From assembly GCF_016906535.1 (NCBI RefSeq), contig NC_057385.1, positions 2,914,001 through 2,978,000 of the forward strand: 64,000 bases of DNA, read 5' to 3'. Below, one piece after another: positions 46,121 to 58,334 of the stretch; position 1 is the stretch's first letter, and every line of letters begins with the position of its first letter. The position numbers and the translations under genes are program-made. Below the pieces are notes generated by a model. It saw only the letters and a program-made list of their open reading frames with translations, was not told the DNA's origin and searched no databases. Origin of the DNA: Rhizoctonia solani (taxonomy: Eukaryota > Basidiomycota > Agaricomycetes > Cantharellales > Ceratobasidiaceae).

Positions 46121-48775
46121 ATGACTGAGCTCTTAAAGCGCACGTTTGCGGCCAAGAAAGCCGAGGTGAGTGGGGCGGAATGGGGGTGATGGTATGCGCT
46201 GGCGGGGCGAGTTGAGCTGACTGCGTGAAATGCTGTATGGTGTAGGGTACGGCGGCGTTTGTGACGTTTGTGACTGGCGGGTACCCGACCAAGGATGCGA
46301 CTGTCGATCTTATGCTCGCTATGGAAGCTGGTGGAGCGGATGTCATCGAGCTCGGAATGCCGTTTAGCGATCCTATTGCAGATGGGCCTGCTATCCAAGA
46401 TTCCAATACCGTACGTGTCCCCTCCCTTGCTCCTACTTTGTGTATTAATCGACCTGAATCGGTTTAGATTGCACTGAACAATGGAGTTGGGTATGAAGAT
46501 TGCCTCAATACGTCCGAGACGCTCGTGCCAAGGGACTTAAAGCCCCGGTTTTGCTCATGGGTATGTGGTCTGTCATTGTTCCTATTTATAGTCTAGTCAT
46601 ACCAATATATGCGTTCTCGGGTAGGTTATTATAATCCTATCATCGCGTATGGAGAAGAAAAGGCTGTCAAGGATGCGCACGAGGCCGGTGCCAATGGGTT
46701 TATCATGGTCGATCTGCCTCCCGAGGAAGCGATCAAGTTTAGGGAAATCTGTACCAAGGAAGAGTGAGTTGTTGGAGTTTATGTTGGTTGGGTCCGGCGG
46801 GATTGATTTATGAGGATTAGTATTTCGTATGTCCCTCTGATCGCTCCGTCGACTTCGTTGGCTCGTATCAAGTTCCTTGCATCGATCGCCGACACCTTCA
46901 TCTATGTCGTCTCCAAGGTATGATCCTCTTATAGCTTGCCCATGGATTTATTTCTAATTTATTTTTCTACTTAGATGGGAACAACGGGTTCTGCAGCAAA
47001 CGTAGCAATCAACACATCGCTCCCAGCCATCATCTCCCGCATCCGAGAACACACTCCCGTCCCACTCGCAGTCGGGTTTGGTGTCGCCACGCGCCAACAA
47101 TTTGAAACCGTTGCGGACGCAGGCGCGGACGGTGTAGTCGTCGGCAGCCGCCTCGTCTCGGTCATTCGCGACGCAGGATCCGACGCACCTCGAGCCGTTC
47201 AATCCTACTGCGCCGAACTCACCGCCCAGGGCCAACCCCGTCAACTCCAGGCTCAGAGGCCCGCATCGGCCGTCTCGCCCGCTCTGCCCGTGCCTGAAGC
47301 TGACCCTCTGAGCGCGGACGCGCTCAAAGTCACCGAGCCGACGGTGCTCCCGGCTCGGTTTGGTGCGTTTGGAGGGCAATACGTTCCCGAGGCGTTGGTG
47401 GACTGTTTGGTCGAGCTCGAACAGGCGCATAAAGCTGCGTTGGCCGATCCTGAGTTTTGGAAAGAGTTCGAGGGGCTTTATGGGTATATGAACCGTCCGA
47501 GCAAGTTATATCTCGCAGAGCGATTGACGGAAGCGACGGGCGGTGCGAGAATCTGGTTCAAGCGGGAGGATTTGTGAGTTTTTTCAAAGTGGGGTTTGTT
47601 GTGTGAGAGTTGTACTGATGGTTATTTTGCCATTAGGAATCATACCGGGTCGCATAAGATTAATAATGCGATTGGGCAGGTATGTATAGTCTGTCCCATC
47701 CTTGGACTTGAGCGCTTACATGTTCATGATTAGATTCTACTTGCTCGAAGAATTGGCAAGAAGCGTATTATTGCCGAGACGGGTGCTGGACAGCATGGTG
47801 TTGCTACTGCGACCGTATGCGCTCGATTCGGTATGGAGTGTATTGTGTATATGGGTGCCGAGGACGTCCGCCGCCAGGCCCTCAACGTGTTCCGTATGCG
47901 CATGCTCGGAGCTACAGTGCGTACTTTGCAACGCTCACAATTTACCCACTTCCCAACCCTTATTCTAGGTCGTTCCCGTTCACTCGGGCTCCAAGACACT
48001 CAAGGATGCTATCAATGACGCTATGCGCGACTGGGTCACCAACCTATCTACCACGCACTACCTCGTCGGCTCTGCCATCGGTCCACACCCCTTCCCAACT
48101 ATCGTGCGCGATTTCCAGCGCATCATTGGCCGAGAAATCAAATCCCAAATGGCCGAGATAAAGGGCAAACTCCCAGACGTGGTTATTGCCTGTGTTGGTG
48201 GTGGCTCCAACGCCATTGGTACTTTCTACGATTTCATCAACGAGCCAGGTGTCCGACTCGTTGGAGTCGAAGCAGGCGGAGAGGGTGTTGATACCAAACA
48301 CCACAGCGCGACACTTTCGCTTGGTGTTCCGGGTGTATTACACGGCGTTCGAACGTACTTGCTCCAGTCGGCGAGTGGTCAAATTACCGAAACGCACTCG
48401 ATTAGCGCCGGTTTGGATTATCCAGGTGTTGGACCCGAGCATGCTTGGTTGAAGGATTCTGGAAGGGCAGAATATATCGTCGCCACTGATGAAGAAGCTT
48501 TGAGAGGGTTCAGAATGTGTACCCAGCTAGAGGGTATTATCCCTGCACTCGAGTCTTCGCATGCCGTCTGGGGAACAGTTCAAATCGCCAAGACGCTCCC
48601 GAAAGATCACGATGTAGTCATGGTACGTATTTTACAGACTTTTATGGAGGTTGCTTATGCTCACTATGCGACACGCTCATAGTGTCTATCTGGTCGTGGT
48701 GACAAGGACGTTGAACAGATTTCCGAGCTGCTCCCTGGCAAATGGGCTGAGAAGCTTGATTGGCACATCGCATAA
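46121..48775 (+). CDS. TRP5: bifunctional tryptophan synthase (alpha-beta fusion)
   Basis: Last two steps of tryptophan synthesis in one cytosolic protein: indole-3-glycerol phosphate to indole (alpha), then indole plus serine to tryptophan (beta, PLP). Alpha half: [40 protein letters not shown] (catalytic Glu and Asp), [60 protein letters not shown] linker of about 50 residues leads to beta: [60 protein letters not shown] (PLP Lys in the GSHKIN), [37 protein letters not shown] (phosphate loop), [40 protein letters not shown], stop 48775. Short introns throughout. One base appears missing at about 46508, where [12 protein letters not shown] should follow. Start [15 protein letters not shown] at 46121. 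Confidence 0.96.
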
Positions 48776-49172
48776 ACGCACATATAAATTAGATGGCTGG
48801 CTACATGCACTAGTTTATCATATAAAATACTGAAATTTATGGTTTTCACATCGAGTGCATGTATCGGGCTTGCAGCGAATCAAGGCAGCACATTCATTCG
48901 AGCGCCAATAAATACTTGGTGCAACCCTTCCATTGAGACATAACCGCCCTATTCAATCAGAAAGAAGTCAATGCTGCGACCTGTATGCGGATAAACCAAC
49001 CAATGGCAGAGACTCTGTAAATTTATAATATTGCACCTTGGTCACTACATGGAGTTATTTCTCCATCCGAACCTGGTGTGCACATGACTGAGGCCGCCAT
49101 GCCCGAGCACCTGTCACCTATATGAACCGAGGGATTCCAATCCCATTTTACCACGACGCACTTCGATCAACC
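48776..49172. other. intergenic
   Basis: 397 bp between TRP5 and the FAD oxidase. Nothing recognisable beyond expected 3' UTR and promoter. Confidence 0.5.
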
Positions 49173-51057
49173 ATGGTGCGGAGAACCACGATGTTTGGGC
49201 TGCTTGTCAAAGCAGCGCTTACCTTTGCTTCAGTAACCACTACCACAGATAATGCTCTTATTGCATGTTTACAGAAAGGTGGTACAAGTAATGCAGTTCT
49301 GACGACCTCCAGTCCCGAGTATAATACATCCAGATTGGCCAATATTAATACAAGAATATCATACTTTCCGACTGCTATTGTGTTCCCGTATGTACTCAAT
49401 GTGCTCCAACTGCAGCGTACTAACGCAGGGTTGTTCTTCAGAAATACAGCCCAGGATGTCCAAAAGTACGTCAAGTGCGGGGCAGCGAACGGAGTTGCGG
49501 TAGTTGGTCGCTCAGGCGGACATTCATATGCTTCATACGGTGTAAGCTCTAATTAGACGTGTAATCATTTGGCACTAACTAACATACTCCAGGTCGGAGG
49601 AAAAGATGGAGCTCTCGTAATTGACTTGTCCAAGATGAAGGCATTCAGTGTTGACGGGTCCGGTTCAGCAAAAATCCAGACGGGAAATAGGTTGGGAGAG
49701 ATTGCCGAGAAACTCTGGATAATGGTCAACGCGCTCTTCCCCATGGGGTTTGTCCTTATGTGAGTATAATTTCTAGGTTTTAGCTTTGTTCGGTGGTCTG
49801 ATAGCCGTAACACTGACAGGTTGGATCTGGTGTAAGTCTCATCTGGGGGACAATTTCCCAGCATAGTAACCTCTAGACGTGTTCAGGGACATACTGCCTT
49901 TGGAGGATTCGGTCCATTCTCCCGCGTTGCAGGGTTGCTTCACGATCATGTTACATCCGCTGAAGTAGTCCTTGCCAACGGGACAATCACAACTGCCTCG
50001 GCTACTCAAAATCAGGATCTATTTTGGGCCCTTCGTGGTGCAGGCGCATCATACGGTATAGTCACCGAGTGGACGTTTTCAACTTTGCCGGCACCCCCAA
50101 CCGTTATATCGTACAGGGTCGATTATAATGAGGTTGTGCTTACTCCTCAACAGGCCAAAGAATTGCTCAAGAGTTGGCAGAAAATTGCTCTTTCTGCTCC
50201 GGATAATCTTTCTGTTATTTGCTCGATCGGAAGAGCGCTACCGATTGGCGGACCTAACTTGTATCTCGATGTGAGCCATGCCCCTCTGTCAAGCCATCAA
50301 TAAAGATACCCTAACCATTCAACATAGTTTCGTGGTACCTATTATGGAACCAAAGCTGAATTTGACGTGCTTAGTTCCAATTGGAGTAGTATTTATAGCC
50401 CCGGTAACTTTACATCCAAGGTTAACAACTGGTACGACGGGCTTGTCGCGCTTAGCGGTCCGCTTTCAACTAGCGAGCCAGAAGCGTCTATAAATTTCTT
50501 CGCCAAATCTATCTTCACCAAGTCGGCCGTCACTACGTCCCAATGGGACAGGTTGTTCCAATTTATCGGCGAGGAAGGGTATGATGTGGATGTAGATTGG
50601 TTCATCGAGTTTGACAGTAAGGATTCCGTTGTGCATCTAAGATAGTTTTAGGCGAAACTCATGGCCTGAGACTAGGATATGGCGGTGGTGTGTCGAAACG
50701 AGCCGCTGACTTTACGTCGTTTGCGCATCGAGACGCGGTCATATCGTTCCAGTTCTTCGCAGGAATTACGCCGAACCCTTTCCCTGCCGATGGTGTACCA
50801 TTCTTGAACAAATTAGCCGCCGTGGTGGATCCCAATCCCAAGGCAGCATGTATGCATGTTTTATACTCGACCAAGACAGCCAGAGTTTTTTGACCTTACT
50901 TATTTTAGATGCCAACTATGTCGATCCAACACTGAGCCCCGCACAGTGGAAATTGCAATATTTCGGGAGACACTATCCTCGATTGGCGTCGATCAAACGA
51001 GCTGTAGATCCCAAGAACGTCTTCCGCTTCCCCCAGTCAATTGGACTGTCTTCATAG
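49173..51057 (+). CDS. secreted FAD-linked oxidase, BBE/glucooligosaccharide-oxidase type
   Basis: Vanillyl-alcohol-oxidase-fold flavoenzyme with a berberine-bridge-type C-terminus; fungal relatives oxidise oligosaccharides or small alcohols outside the cell. A signal peptide starts [20 protein letters not shown]; the inner Met at 49191 gives a better signal. FAD domain: [43 protein letters not shown] (His for one flavin bond), [38 protein letters not shown] (Cys for the second bond), [41 protein letters not shown]-terminal: [40 protein letters not shown] (BBE motif), [20 protein letters not shown], stop 51057. The Cys motif is assembled through a 12-nt microexon (49820-49831). One G is probably missing in CTCTGGATAATGG at about 49713. 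Confidence 0.92.
49820..49831 (+). other. 12-nt microexon in the BBE-type oxidase
   Basis: Sequence GTTGGATCTGGT encodes Val-Gly-Ser-Gly. Preceded by intron 49760-49819 (GTGAGT...CTGACAG) and followed by intron 49832-49886 (GTAAGT...TTCAG). Inclusion yields CPYVGSGGHTAFGG, the conserved flavin-Cys loop. Confidence 0.85.
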
Positions 51058-51437
51058 TCAAAAGTAATGCTGGTAAATTTTTATGTCCTTCTGGGTTTAC
51101 GGGCCAAGGGGTCGACGCATGTGTCAAGTACTGAAGATAATGTAAATATCGTCACTTTGGGACCTGCCAAATAGTACTATAGTGATTTTATGGCAGTGGA
51201 GATCGACTGGAATATCGATTCAGTTGATCACTTCTCTTAACTGTGTTACTTTATATACTAGTTTAGGAAATTGTGTAAGCTCCAGCACTTCAAATCATAG
51301 AGTTTATGTCCCAGACAAGATGGCTGAGTTCAATGGGCTGTTGAGATCAAATTGAGTCGGCGGTTCTCGATCAGGGACTTGGCGCGACATAGCACGAGAC
51401 GGAATCACGGACTTCTCGCTCGACAACCACGAATAAT
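51058..51437. other. intergenic
   Basis: 380 bp: 3' flank of the oxidase and promoter of the permease. The open frame 51352-51642 is a shadow of the permease N-terminus. Confidence 0.5.
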
Positions 51438-53944
51438 ATGTCCTCACTTTCACGATCTCCTCGTTCCCCAGGTTCTCCAATACATCGTTCTAGTGTGGAT
51501 TCGTTGCGAGACCTCGAACTTACACAAGGGAGTGCATTGTCGCCCTACCGAGCAACGCATTTGGGAGGACTACGTCGTTCGAGTGCCAATAGCAGCGCCA
51601 TCAGCTTGGATTTTCGGCCCGAATTATTGCCCTTGTCGCTGAGCTCGGCCGGGCCAGACAGAGAAACTGGGGGAGATGCACCGGCTAAGACTATTGGGTT
51701 GTGGAATGGTACGTCCTTGCATCGTGAGGTGTATAGGTCAACTGATGAACAACGAGGGTGTAGGCGTGGCCCTTGTCATTGGGTTACAGATTGGATCTGG
51801 AATATTGTGAGCTCAGAATTTGGATTTGAAAGCAAAGCTAATATAGCGGAATTGTAGCTCGTCACCTGGTGTGGTTGTAGCAAACGCATCTTCTGTTGGG
51901 GCTAGTCTTGTTGTATGGGTGGTTGGTGGCCTCTTGGCATGGACGGGTGCTAGGCATGTCTTGGATACCTGCGAGATTTCGTATTAACCTGTACTAACAT
52001 ATAGAGTAGTTCTTTCGCCGAATTGGGCACTATGATTCCGTTGAACGGAGGAGCCCAGGCTTACCTAGCATATGCTTATAGTCCGCTCGTATCTTACTTG
52101 TACACTTGGACTGCGGTCATTGTACTCAAACCAGGTGGTAATGCAATTATTCTACTTATATTTGGGTATGTACGCACACTTTTCGTATCAATCGTTACCT
52201 TACCGCTATTTATTCTAGAGAATACCTCAACAGGTAAGAGGATTTGTGGTACTGTGCGCATTAACCCAACAAAATATTATTAGGGTGATATTCCATACGG
52301 CCAACCCAGACGCTGCTCCAGATGCGATAGCCCCATTAGCCATCAAACTCACCGCTGTCGTGGCCGTGTTGATCATTGCCGTACTCTGTGTAGCAACCCC
52401 AAAACTAGGGACAAGAACTGCTGTCTTCTTTACTGTTATCAAAGTAAGTAGTTCCATATCTATGTATTGCTGAAGAGAAGAAATAACCTTGAATTAGTTT
52501 GCGTCTCTAGTGCGTAATTTATCCAACAAATTTACTATTCTCGCTCAAGTACCGTTACAAGATTGCTGTAGCCGTACTTGGGCTCATTCAAATTATTCGC
52601 GGGAAAGCCTCTACTTCACTAACTGAGGCTATATTTGCTGGCACTTCCCCGAACCCTTCTTCCTACGCTCTTGCGCTTTATTCCACTCTTTGGTAGGCTG
52701 CCTCTGCTTGGAGGCGCACCAAACTAACAATGAGCATCAGGGCCTACGACGGTTGGGATCAAACTAATTACGTCGCTGGAGAAATGAAAAATATTGATCG
52801 TGATCTACCACGGGTTATACATATAAGCATGATCTCCGTTATGGTACGTCAACGTCTATCATACTAAGCGTGTTCGGTATATTAACACAATCTCTGCAGG
52901 TCTTGTTCTTAGCGGCCAACGTATCTTATTTTGCGGTCTTACCCAAGGTAAGCCATCAATTCCTAACACTTCTAACTCGTTCTCAAAGCTGAAAACCGTA
53001 CGGAGGGGACAGTTGAGCGGAGCAATACAATTGCTCTCGATTTTGGGAGAGCGTTATTTGGAAATTTTGGTGCCTTGGTATTCGCAGGCGTAGTCGCAAT
53101 TTCGTGCTTTGGAGCCACAAACGGTATGGTACGCTCTGTCGTTCACCAAATATTGCGCGCTAATTTGGATTTCAAAAGGCTCGATGTTCACTACTGCTCG
53201 CTTGATTTATTCCGCGGCCCGTGAAGGATACCTGCCTTCTATGTTCGGTCGATTACACAAGGGCCTGAAGACGCCTCTCAACGCTATGGTATTACAAGTG
53301 ATCATTACGTTGTTCTATATCCTCATTGGAGGAGGATTCAGAACGATGATCAACTTTGGTGAGTACGAAACCCACCTCCAGATAAACATAGCTAATGCTT
53401 GTACTCAGTGGGGGTTGCTGCTTGGACATTCTATTTTCTTACAGGGGTGGGCTTGATTGTTCTACGGGTCAAAGAACCCGGGCTTCCAAGGCAAGTGGTA
53501 CTCGCCTCGTAGTTGCACACCCCTAATCGATGACGTGCTCTTAGGCCATACAAAGCCTGGATTATCACCCCGCTCATATTCTCAGGGGTATGCTTCCTAG
53601 TAGACTAAACCTGCACGCACGCCTAACACGTTTGTAGGTCTCGCTCTTCCTTCTTTTGATGCCTATCTTTGCCGCACCCCTAGAGGCATTGGCTGCGTTC
53701 GGTATGTCCCTAGTCAAGCTATTTAGTTCCAGTACTTATGCGTATGTTTGTAGCCTTTATCGTGTCTGGTGTCCCCTTTTACTTCATCTCAATGTACTTC
53801 CACGACCCTAACGCAGTACCTCGGCCCATCCGTTGGATTGGCAACCGAATCGGAGGGCTCTTTGGACGCAAAGCAAGCGCAGGTGCAGGGTACATGCGGG
53901 CCGCTACTGATGGAGACGAGACCGTAGAAATGATTCAACGATAA
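51438..53944 (+). CDS. L-type amino-acid permease (APC superfamily, LAT/Mup1-like)
   Basis: Plasma-membrane amino-acid transporter with about 12 helices. A Ser/Pro/Arg-rich cytoplasmic N-terminus (MSSLSRSPRSPGSPIHRSSV) precedes TM1 with the unwound GSGIF motif (ALVIGLQIGSGIFSSPG across an intron, about 51770-51885). Then ASSVGASLVVWVVGGLLAWT, SFAELGTMIPLNGGAQAYLA (TM3), YLYTWTAVIVLKPGGNAII, LAIKLTAVVAVLIIAVLCVA, AYDGWDQTNYVAGEMKNIDR, DLPRVIHISMISVM, FGALVFAGVVAISCFGATNG, TARLIYSAAREGYLPSMFGR, LNAMVLQVIITLFYILIGGG, RPYKAWIITPLIFSGVSLFL, FIVSGVPFYFISMYF and a short tail to 53944. Motifs (SFAELG, AREG-LP) place it with LAT transporters such as fungal Mup1, not the AGC/Gap1 group. Two segments (about 52450-52700) are hard to read in frame. 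Substrate not predictable. Confidence 0.88.
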
Positions 53945-54031
53945 CATGTATAATATCATATTCAAAAACACGGAGTAGTATAAATAAGCGTGACACTAAG
54001 TTCGTCCATTCAGACATTAAAATTAGTTCAT

Positions 54032-57000
54032 CTAGCTACCGAGCCATAGGAATCTCTTGAAGCTGTATTCAAGTTGGGCCCATACTGGTGTGATCCTCTG
54101 AGCCTGTTCAAGACTAGAATCGAATTTCAGACACGGGAAACAGTTAAAACCTATGTAATCCATACCTGACAATATCTTCTTCAACAAAAACCCTGCTTCT
54201 TGCCCCGCACCAGCATTCCTGCACGCCCCTGCAACCTCTCTCACAGCCCTCCGTGCAGCATCTCGACTCGTTAGAGGGGCAACCCCAATCTGGTCTGGAT
54301 GCACGTCCAAGACTGGAAGAGCCTTGAAAGAAATCGTTTCCAGGTCGCTTGGTGCACCTATGGAAGATGGAGGGGGCGCAGATGCTGAGAGGAGCTGAGA
54401 GAGCATCCCAGCACCGCGTCGGACGGACGAGGCCCGCCTGAGGAGCGGCATCACTGCAACCTGAGCTTGTTGAGCGGGCGTTTGGGTCTTGCCCGGTTCT
54501 TCACCCAGTATCGCATCGATAGATGGGGGAGGAAGGGTCGGTCGATTGCGCATGGAATACGTAGTCAGGCGAATGTCTTGGTGAGCTATACGATAGGTGA
54601 TTGAGAACCCGTAATTCTCGGCTGGGTCCTTGCTGGCTTCGTGTAGAGTAGACAGGATATATGCGCCTAGCACGCGGTTTCAGCCAGAGAACAGACGAAA
54701 GGGAGATGCTACGTACCTTGTTTGATATTAACAACATCTCCAAGTGGTATACGACGACTCGATACACTTTGTCCATTTCGTAATCGAAACACTGTCCGTC
54801 CATTCCGTCAGACAGTAGCCCAGTAGGAATTTCATGCAACTTACACAATATAAATCGCACTACTACTCAAGACTAGAATCTTCTCTACAAACTTGTCTGA
54901 AACCGCTACGCCGACTTCTACAGGGCTCAACAATGTCCATGCATTCACACAATGCTCGTTCTCGAGCAGAACACGAGAAACGGTCGTCTCAATCGCGCAC
55001 TCGCTCTGATCTTGGACACTTTCAAAATTTCACGCGGGTCGGTGACGAGAGTTGGAGCAAGAATTCGGAGAACACAGATGGTCCGATGGCCGAGCATAAA
55101 GTCGATTGTGGCTTGTGCAAATAGTCGCCAAAATTGGATGTAACCATTCTGAGAGGAAATTAAGTAGGAGATATGCTGGTAATAACTATAGACAAACCTG
55201 GCTATACTGTTCCGTCCGTCATTGAGCATACCACCTGTCTCTAGCGTTAATATATGCACAACCTAGGTGACGACAAAATTACCCAGGTCTCTCCTCCCAG
55301 TCCTACAACCTCAGACGTTACTACCTAAATCTTTGTGACATGCACCAAAACTTACCTTGTATAATCACCCTTCAATGCGGAGGTTCCAGCACTAAGCATA
55401 GCATAGGATTAGCTCAACCTCCCAGCCCACCTCTAATCCACCTACTAAGCCCTCGAAACTGCATCGCCATTATTCGCCCAGACATCGTTGAATACCATAT
55501 CAGCCTCGATATCCGTGGGCTTGACGAGCGCTATAGCTTGAAGTTGGCGATTCATGACGCATCGAGCAAACGCACTTTGAACGACATTTGTTCGATCTTT
55601 GTACTTCGAGGTTAGGGTGCGTTCATGGGTAACGAAGAACAAGGTGCTTGCCTAGACAATCAATACAGTTCGTCCTAAACACACCGTGCTGCCTAGCCAT
55701 CACTTGTCCATCCCTCACCCAAAAGAACCCCTGTGCTTCAAATGTACGTTCTAGTTGATCAACGAGCTTGGATATGTTCTCGTATCTAGTACGGGTTCGT
55801 TTAGTCCACCTTTTGAATAAACCAACAACTTACTTCATCCCCTTGGTCTCGGCATGGAAATCAAAACTACACTCGTTAATAACAATTCACATGCAGAATG
55901 AAAAAAGGGGGACCACATACTGCACAATCTTGATATCTTCCTCTCCTACCATTTCGACTAGTTCGTCAAACCCAGAGCCCACTACACCTTCCCTTCCGCC
56001 CTTCTCGACCAGGTTTACGCACATCACTGGGCTAGGTTGACCATCCGAGGTGCAAGTGCGGGAACACGATTGGAAGTGTTGGCGCGCTGGAGCGAGAGCA
56101 TCTTCTACCGATCGGTCCAGTTTGGGGGGGGTTTGAGAGCTAAGCCTGGTTGAGACCAGAATAATGGTACTAGGTGATGTTGTTATGACGCAGGTACAAG
56201 AAAAAAAGCGGGGAAATGAGACCTACTAGATCCTCTAATTTGTAGGTAGCTGAACACATTATCCGAACCCATTCGCTTCATGCTGGTTTAAGCGCCGCGC
56301 ATATAACAAGCCAGAGGATTAAAAACATACCGCAGCACGAACCAGCCCTTCAGTCTCTACAAAGTTGGCTACATGCGCGTCCTGAAGAGGTCATATGAGC
56401 CCATCAGATCAAAGGGTAGGAAACACAGTGACATACATCGTCGATACCGCGTCGCTGATACCTCAACCCAGCACGATCTCTGGAACGCCTTGATATAACT
56501 GCGTATTCGATTACTTGGGGGTCTCCATTCTCGGTATCATTCCCCAGGTCAAAAGTGGCGGACTGAAAGTGGCCTTGTAGAATGGGGACGACATACGAAT
56601 GGGCCTATTGAGAAAAGAAAAGAAAAGACAAAACATGACTTTTAGTATCCCCATTTGCGTCAAAACAAAAGTAATGAATACCCCAGCTTCGACAAATGGA
56701 GCAGCCAAAACCTCGTTCCACCAAAAACGCCTGGATTTTTGGGGAACCCGGAGCCAGAGCGGGAGCAATCCATGGTTTTCAGTGAATGCGTCTGCGCGAA
56801 TGGGGGCACCGCCCGAGTCCGTATGGACTGATAATGAAGGTCGTCGACGACTTGCGCTCGAATTGCTCGAGCCCGAGTTGCGTCGGAACTTGGGTCGTTC
56901 GGTTATGTCGTTTAGAATCATGGCTTCCTTTTGTGCTTTGGTGGCCTGTTCATGTTTATCCTGAAGTGATGTAGCAAGATCTTTCATGTAACCTGTTGTC

Positions 57001-58193
57001 AGAAAGCTCGCCTTGGTACAAGCATAATCAAGGCTTACCGAAATCCAACGCATAGTACATGCACCCACTCCCAAACTGCCTTACAACTTCCTCACGACCT
57101 TTTTGGTCAACTCCTTGTTTCGCTCTTCAGTCGATCCAGGTGCCTGAGTACTTTCAGACGCCAAGATCTTCTGCAAGACTTGTTCAGGCTCAGTTTCGCC
57201 TTCTTGGGGCGTCGTATCGAGTGCAGGAGTCGTATCGAGCGTCGCTCTCGCCGGTGTACTCCAAAACGAAAGTTTGTTCAAGAGCGTTTGGCAACTGGAG
57301 CCGGACCAGAGAAGACCCGCTGGACGAAAGCGGGGTGGACGTTCCGCTCGTACTTGCGCTCAGCGAGCCGGAAGAAAGTGCTAATGACGTAGTAGAAGCA
57401 TTAATTTCACTATTCGGGATCGGGATCGGCTCTGAAGCGAATGTGACCCTGGGTACGGGCTCCGAGGACGTGTTGCTGCGCGAGGGAACGGGTGTTTGAG
57501 GAAAGGTTGTAAGTCTGGAACGTCCTCGGCTGCGTGTCGAGTGGTCGAGGTGTGAGCGGGGTCTTTCGTGCGAGCAGCCCGTTAAGAGCCGTTCGGGCTT
57601 GGTCTTCTTGTAGTGGGATGGCTGCAATCGATTTAATTGTGTATACCGGCGGGAGGGAGAGAATACTGTATGGTGGTTAATTACGTCACGAGTAGCTAAT
57701 ATGGGGGACGTACAAGTCCCCGATGTCTTTTTATCGGCAATGACAAGCAAAAACGATTCTACAATCTATTAAACGCGTCTCACAGCATCTAATTCACACA
57801 TTACCGTACCTTTGTAGATAGTGATAAGACCCACTACACCATATACTACCGGACCCTCCCACTTCGCGCCGTCTTTAGACGTCACAAGACTCACATCTAC
57901 GCCTATCCCACCTGGTCCACCTCCATTCCACGAAACGCATACGTACGAAGCACACTGTCTAGCAGGAACGTCTGGCCTAAGAAGTAGACCCTCTGAAGAG
58001 GCATGTAAGATTAGCCGAGCATAGGGAGAGGGATGGGGGACTGGTGGGGCAGTGTGTTTAGGGGGTAAATGTCCCTCTACCGATGCATTGAACGCTCTCG
58101 GGTGCGGATCAGCTGGGGGCTGATGGGAGGCGGAGGTGGAGGTGGAGGCTGCTGTTGACGAGAGAACCGTTTATTAAACAGCTGCGCGAACAT
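54032..58193 (-). CDS. SAC-domain phosphoinositide phosphatase with HSac2 domain (INPP5F-like)
   Basis: Dephosphorylates phosphoinositides, probably PI4P as human SAC2/INPP5F does on endosomes. Start MFAQLFNKRFSRQQQ (58193), poly-Pro, then ARLILHASSEGLLLRPDVP, WEGPVVYGVVGLITIYK and LLVIADKKTSGT. A Ser/Thr-rich loop (57600-57250) precedes ERNKELTKKVV. SAC core: WWNEVLAAPFVEAG or its other-frame twin, SYVVPILQGHFQSATFDLG, ISRRSRDRAGLRYQRRGIDD (about 56440-56490), VANFVETEGLVRAA. Catalytic CX5R in RTNCIDCLDRTNVVQSAFAR, split by a GC-AG intron (55597-55651), then YAGTSALKGDYTR, NDGRNSIARFV and FAQATIDFMLGHRT. HSac2: DYEMDKVYRVV, LGDVVNIKQGAYILSTLHEA, GFSITYRIAHQDIRLTTYS, then a linker and WAQLEYSFKRFLWLGS, stop 54032. 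One base seems missing in the poly-Pro run near 58115. Confidence 0.9.
55597..55651 (-). other. GC-AG intron inside the SAC CX5R active site
   Basis: On the minus strand, exon ends TGTATTGATTGTCTAG; donor GCAAGC; acceptor TACAAAG; next exon ATCGAACAAATG. The junction produces Cys-Ile-Asp-Cys-Leu-Asp-Arg-Thr-Asn, the exact SAC phosphatase signature. The nearest GT donor (GATT|GTCTAG) would give CIDYRTN and destroy the loop. Length 55 nt. Confidence 0.88.
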
Positions 58194-58334
58194 ACTACTA
58201 TTACTTTGCGTATGGTCGGCAGCTCTATGGTCATGAATAATGAGCGCATTGTGGTTGTACCCTGGGCGCTTATGATCACATTCGGCGGCTCTGGACTTCC
58301 CACATTCGACCACCTCTCCCCGACTTGCGTAAAC
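58194..58334. promoter_or_regulatory. short divergent promoter, SAC phosphatase / VPS55
   Basis: Only 141 bp separates the two start codons of genes for endosomal functions. A shared bidirectional promoter is likely from spacing. No TATA-type element is obvious. Confidence 0.55.
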
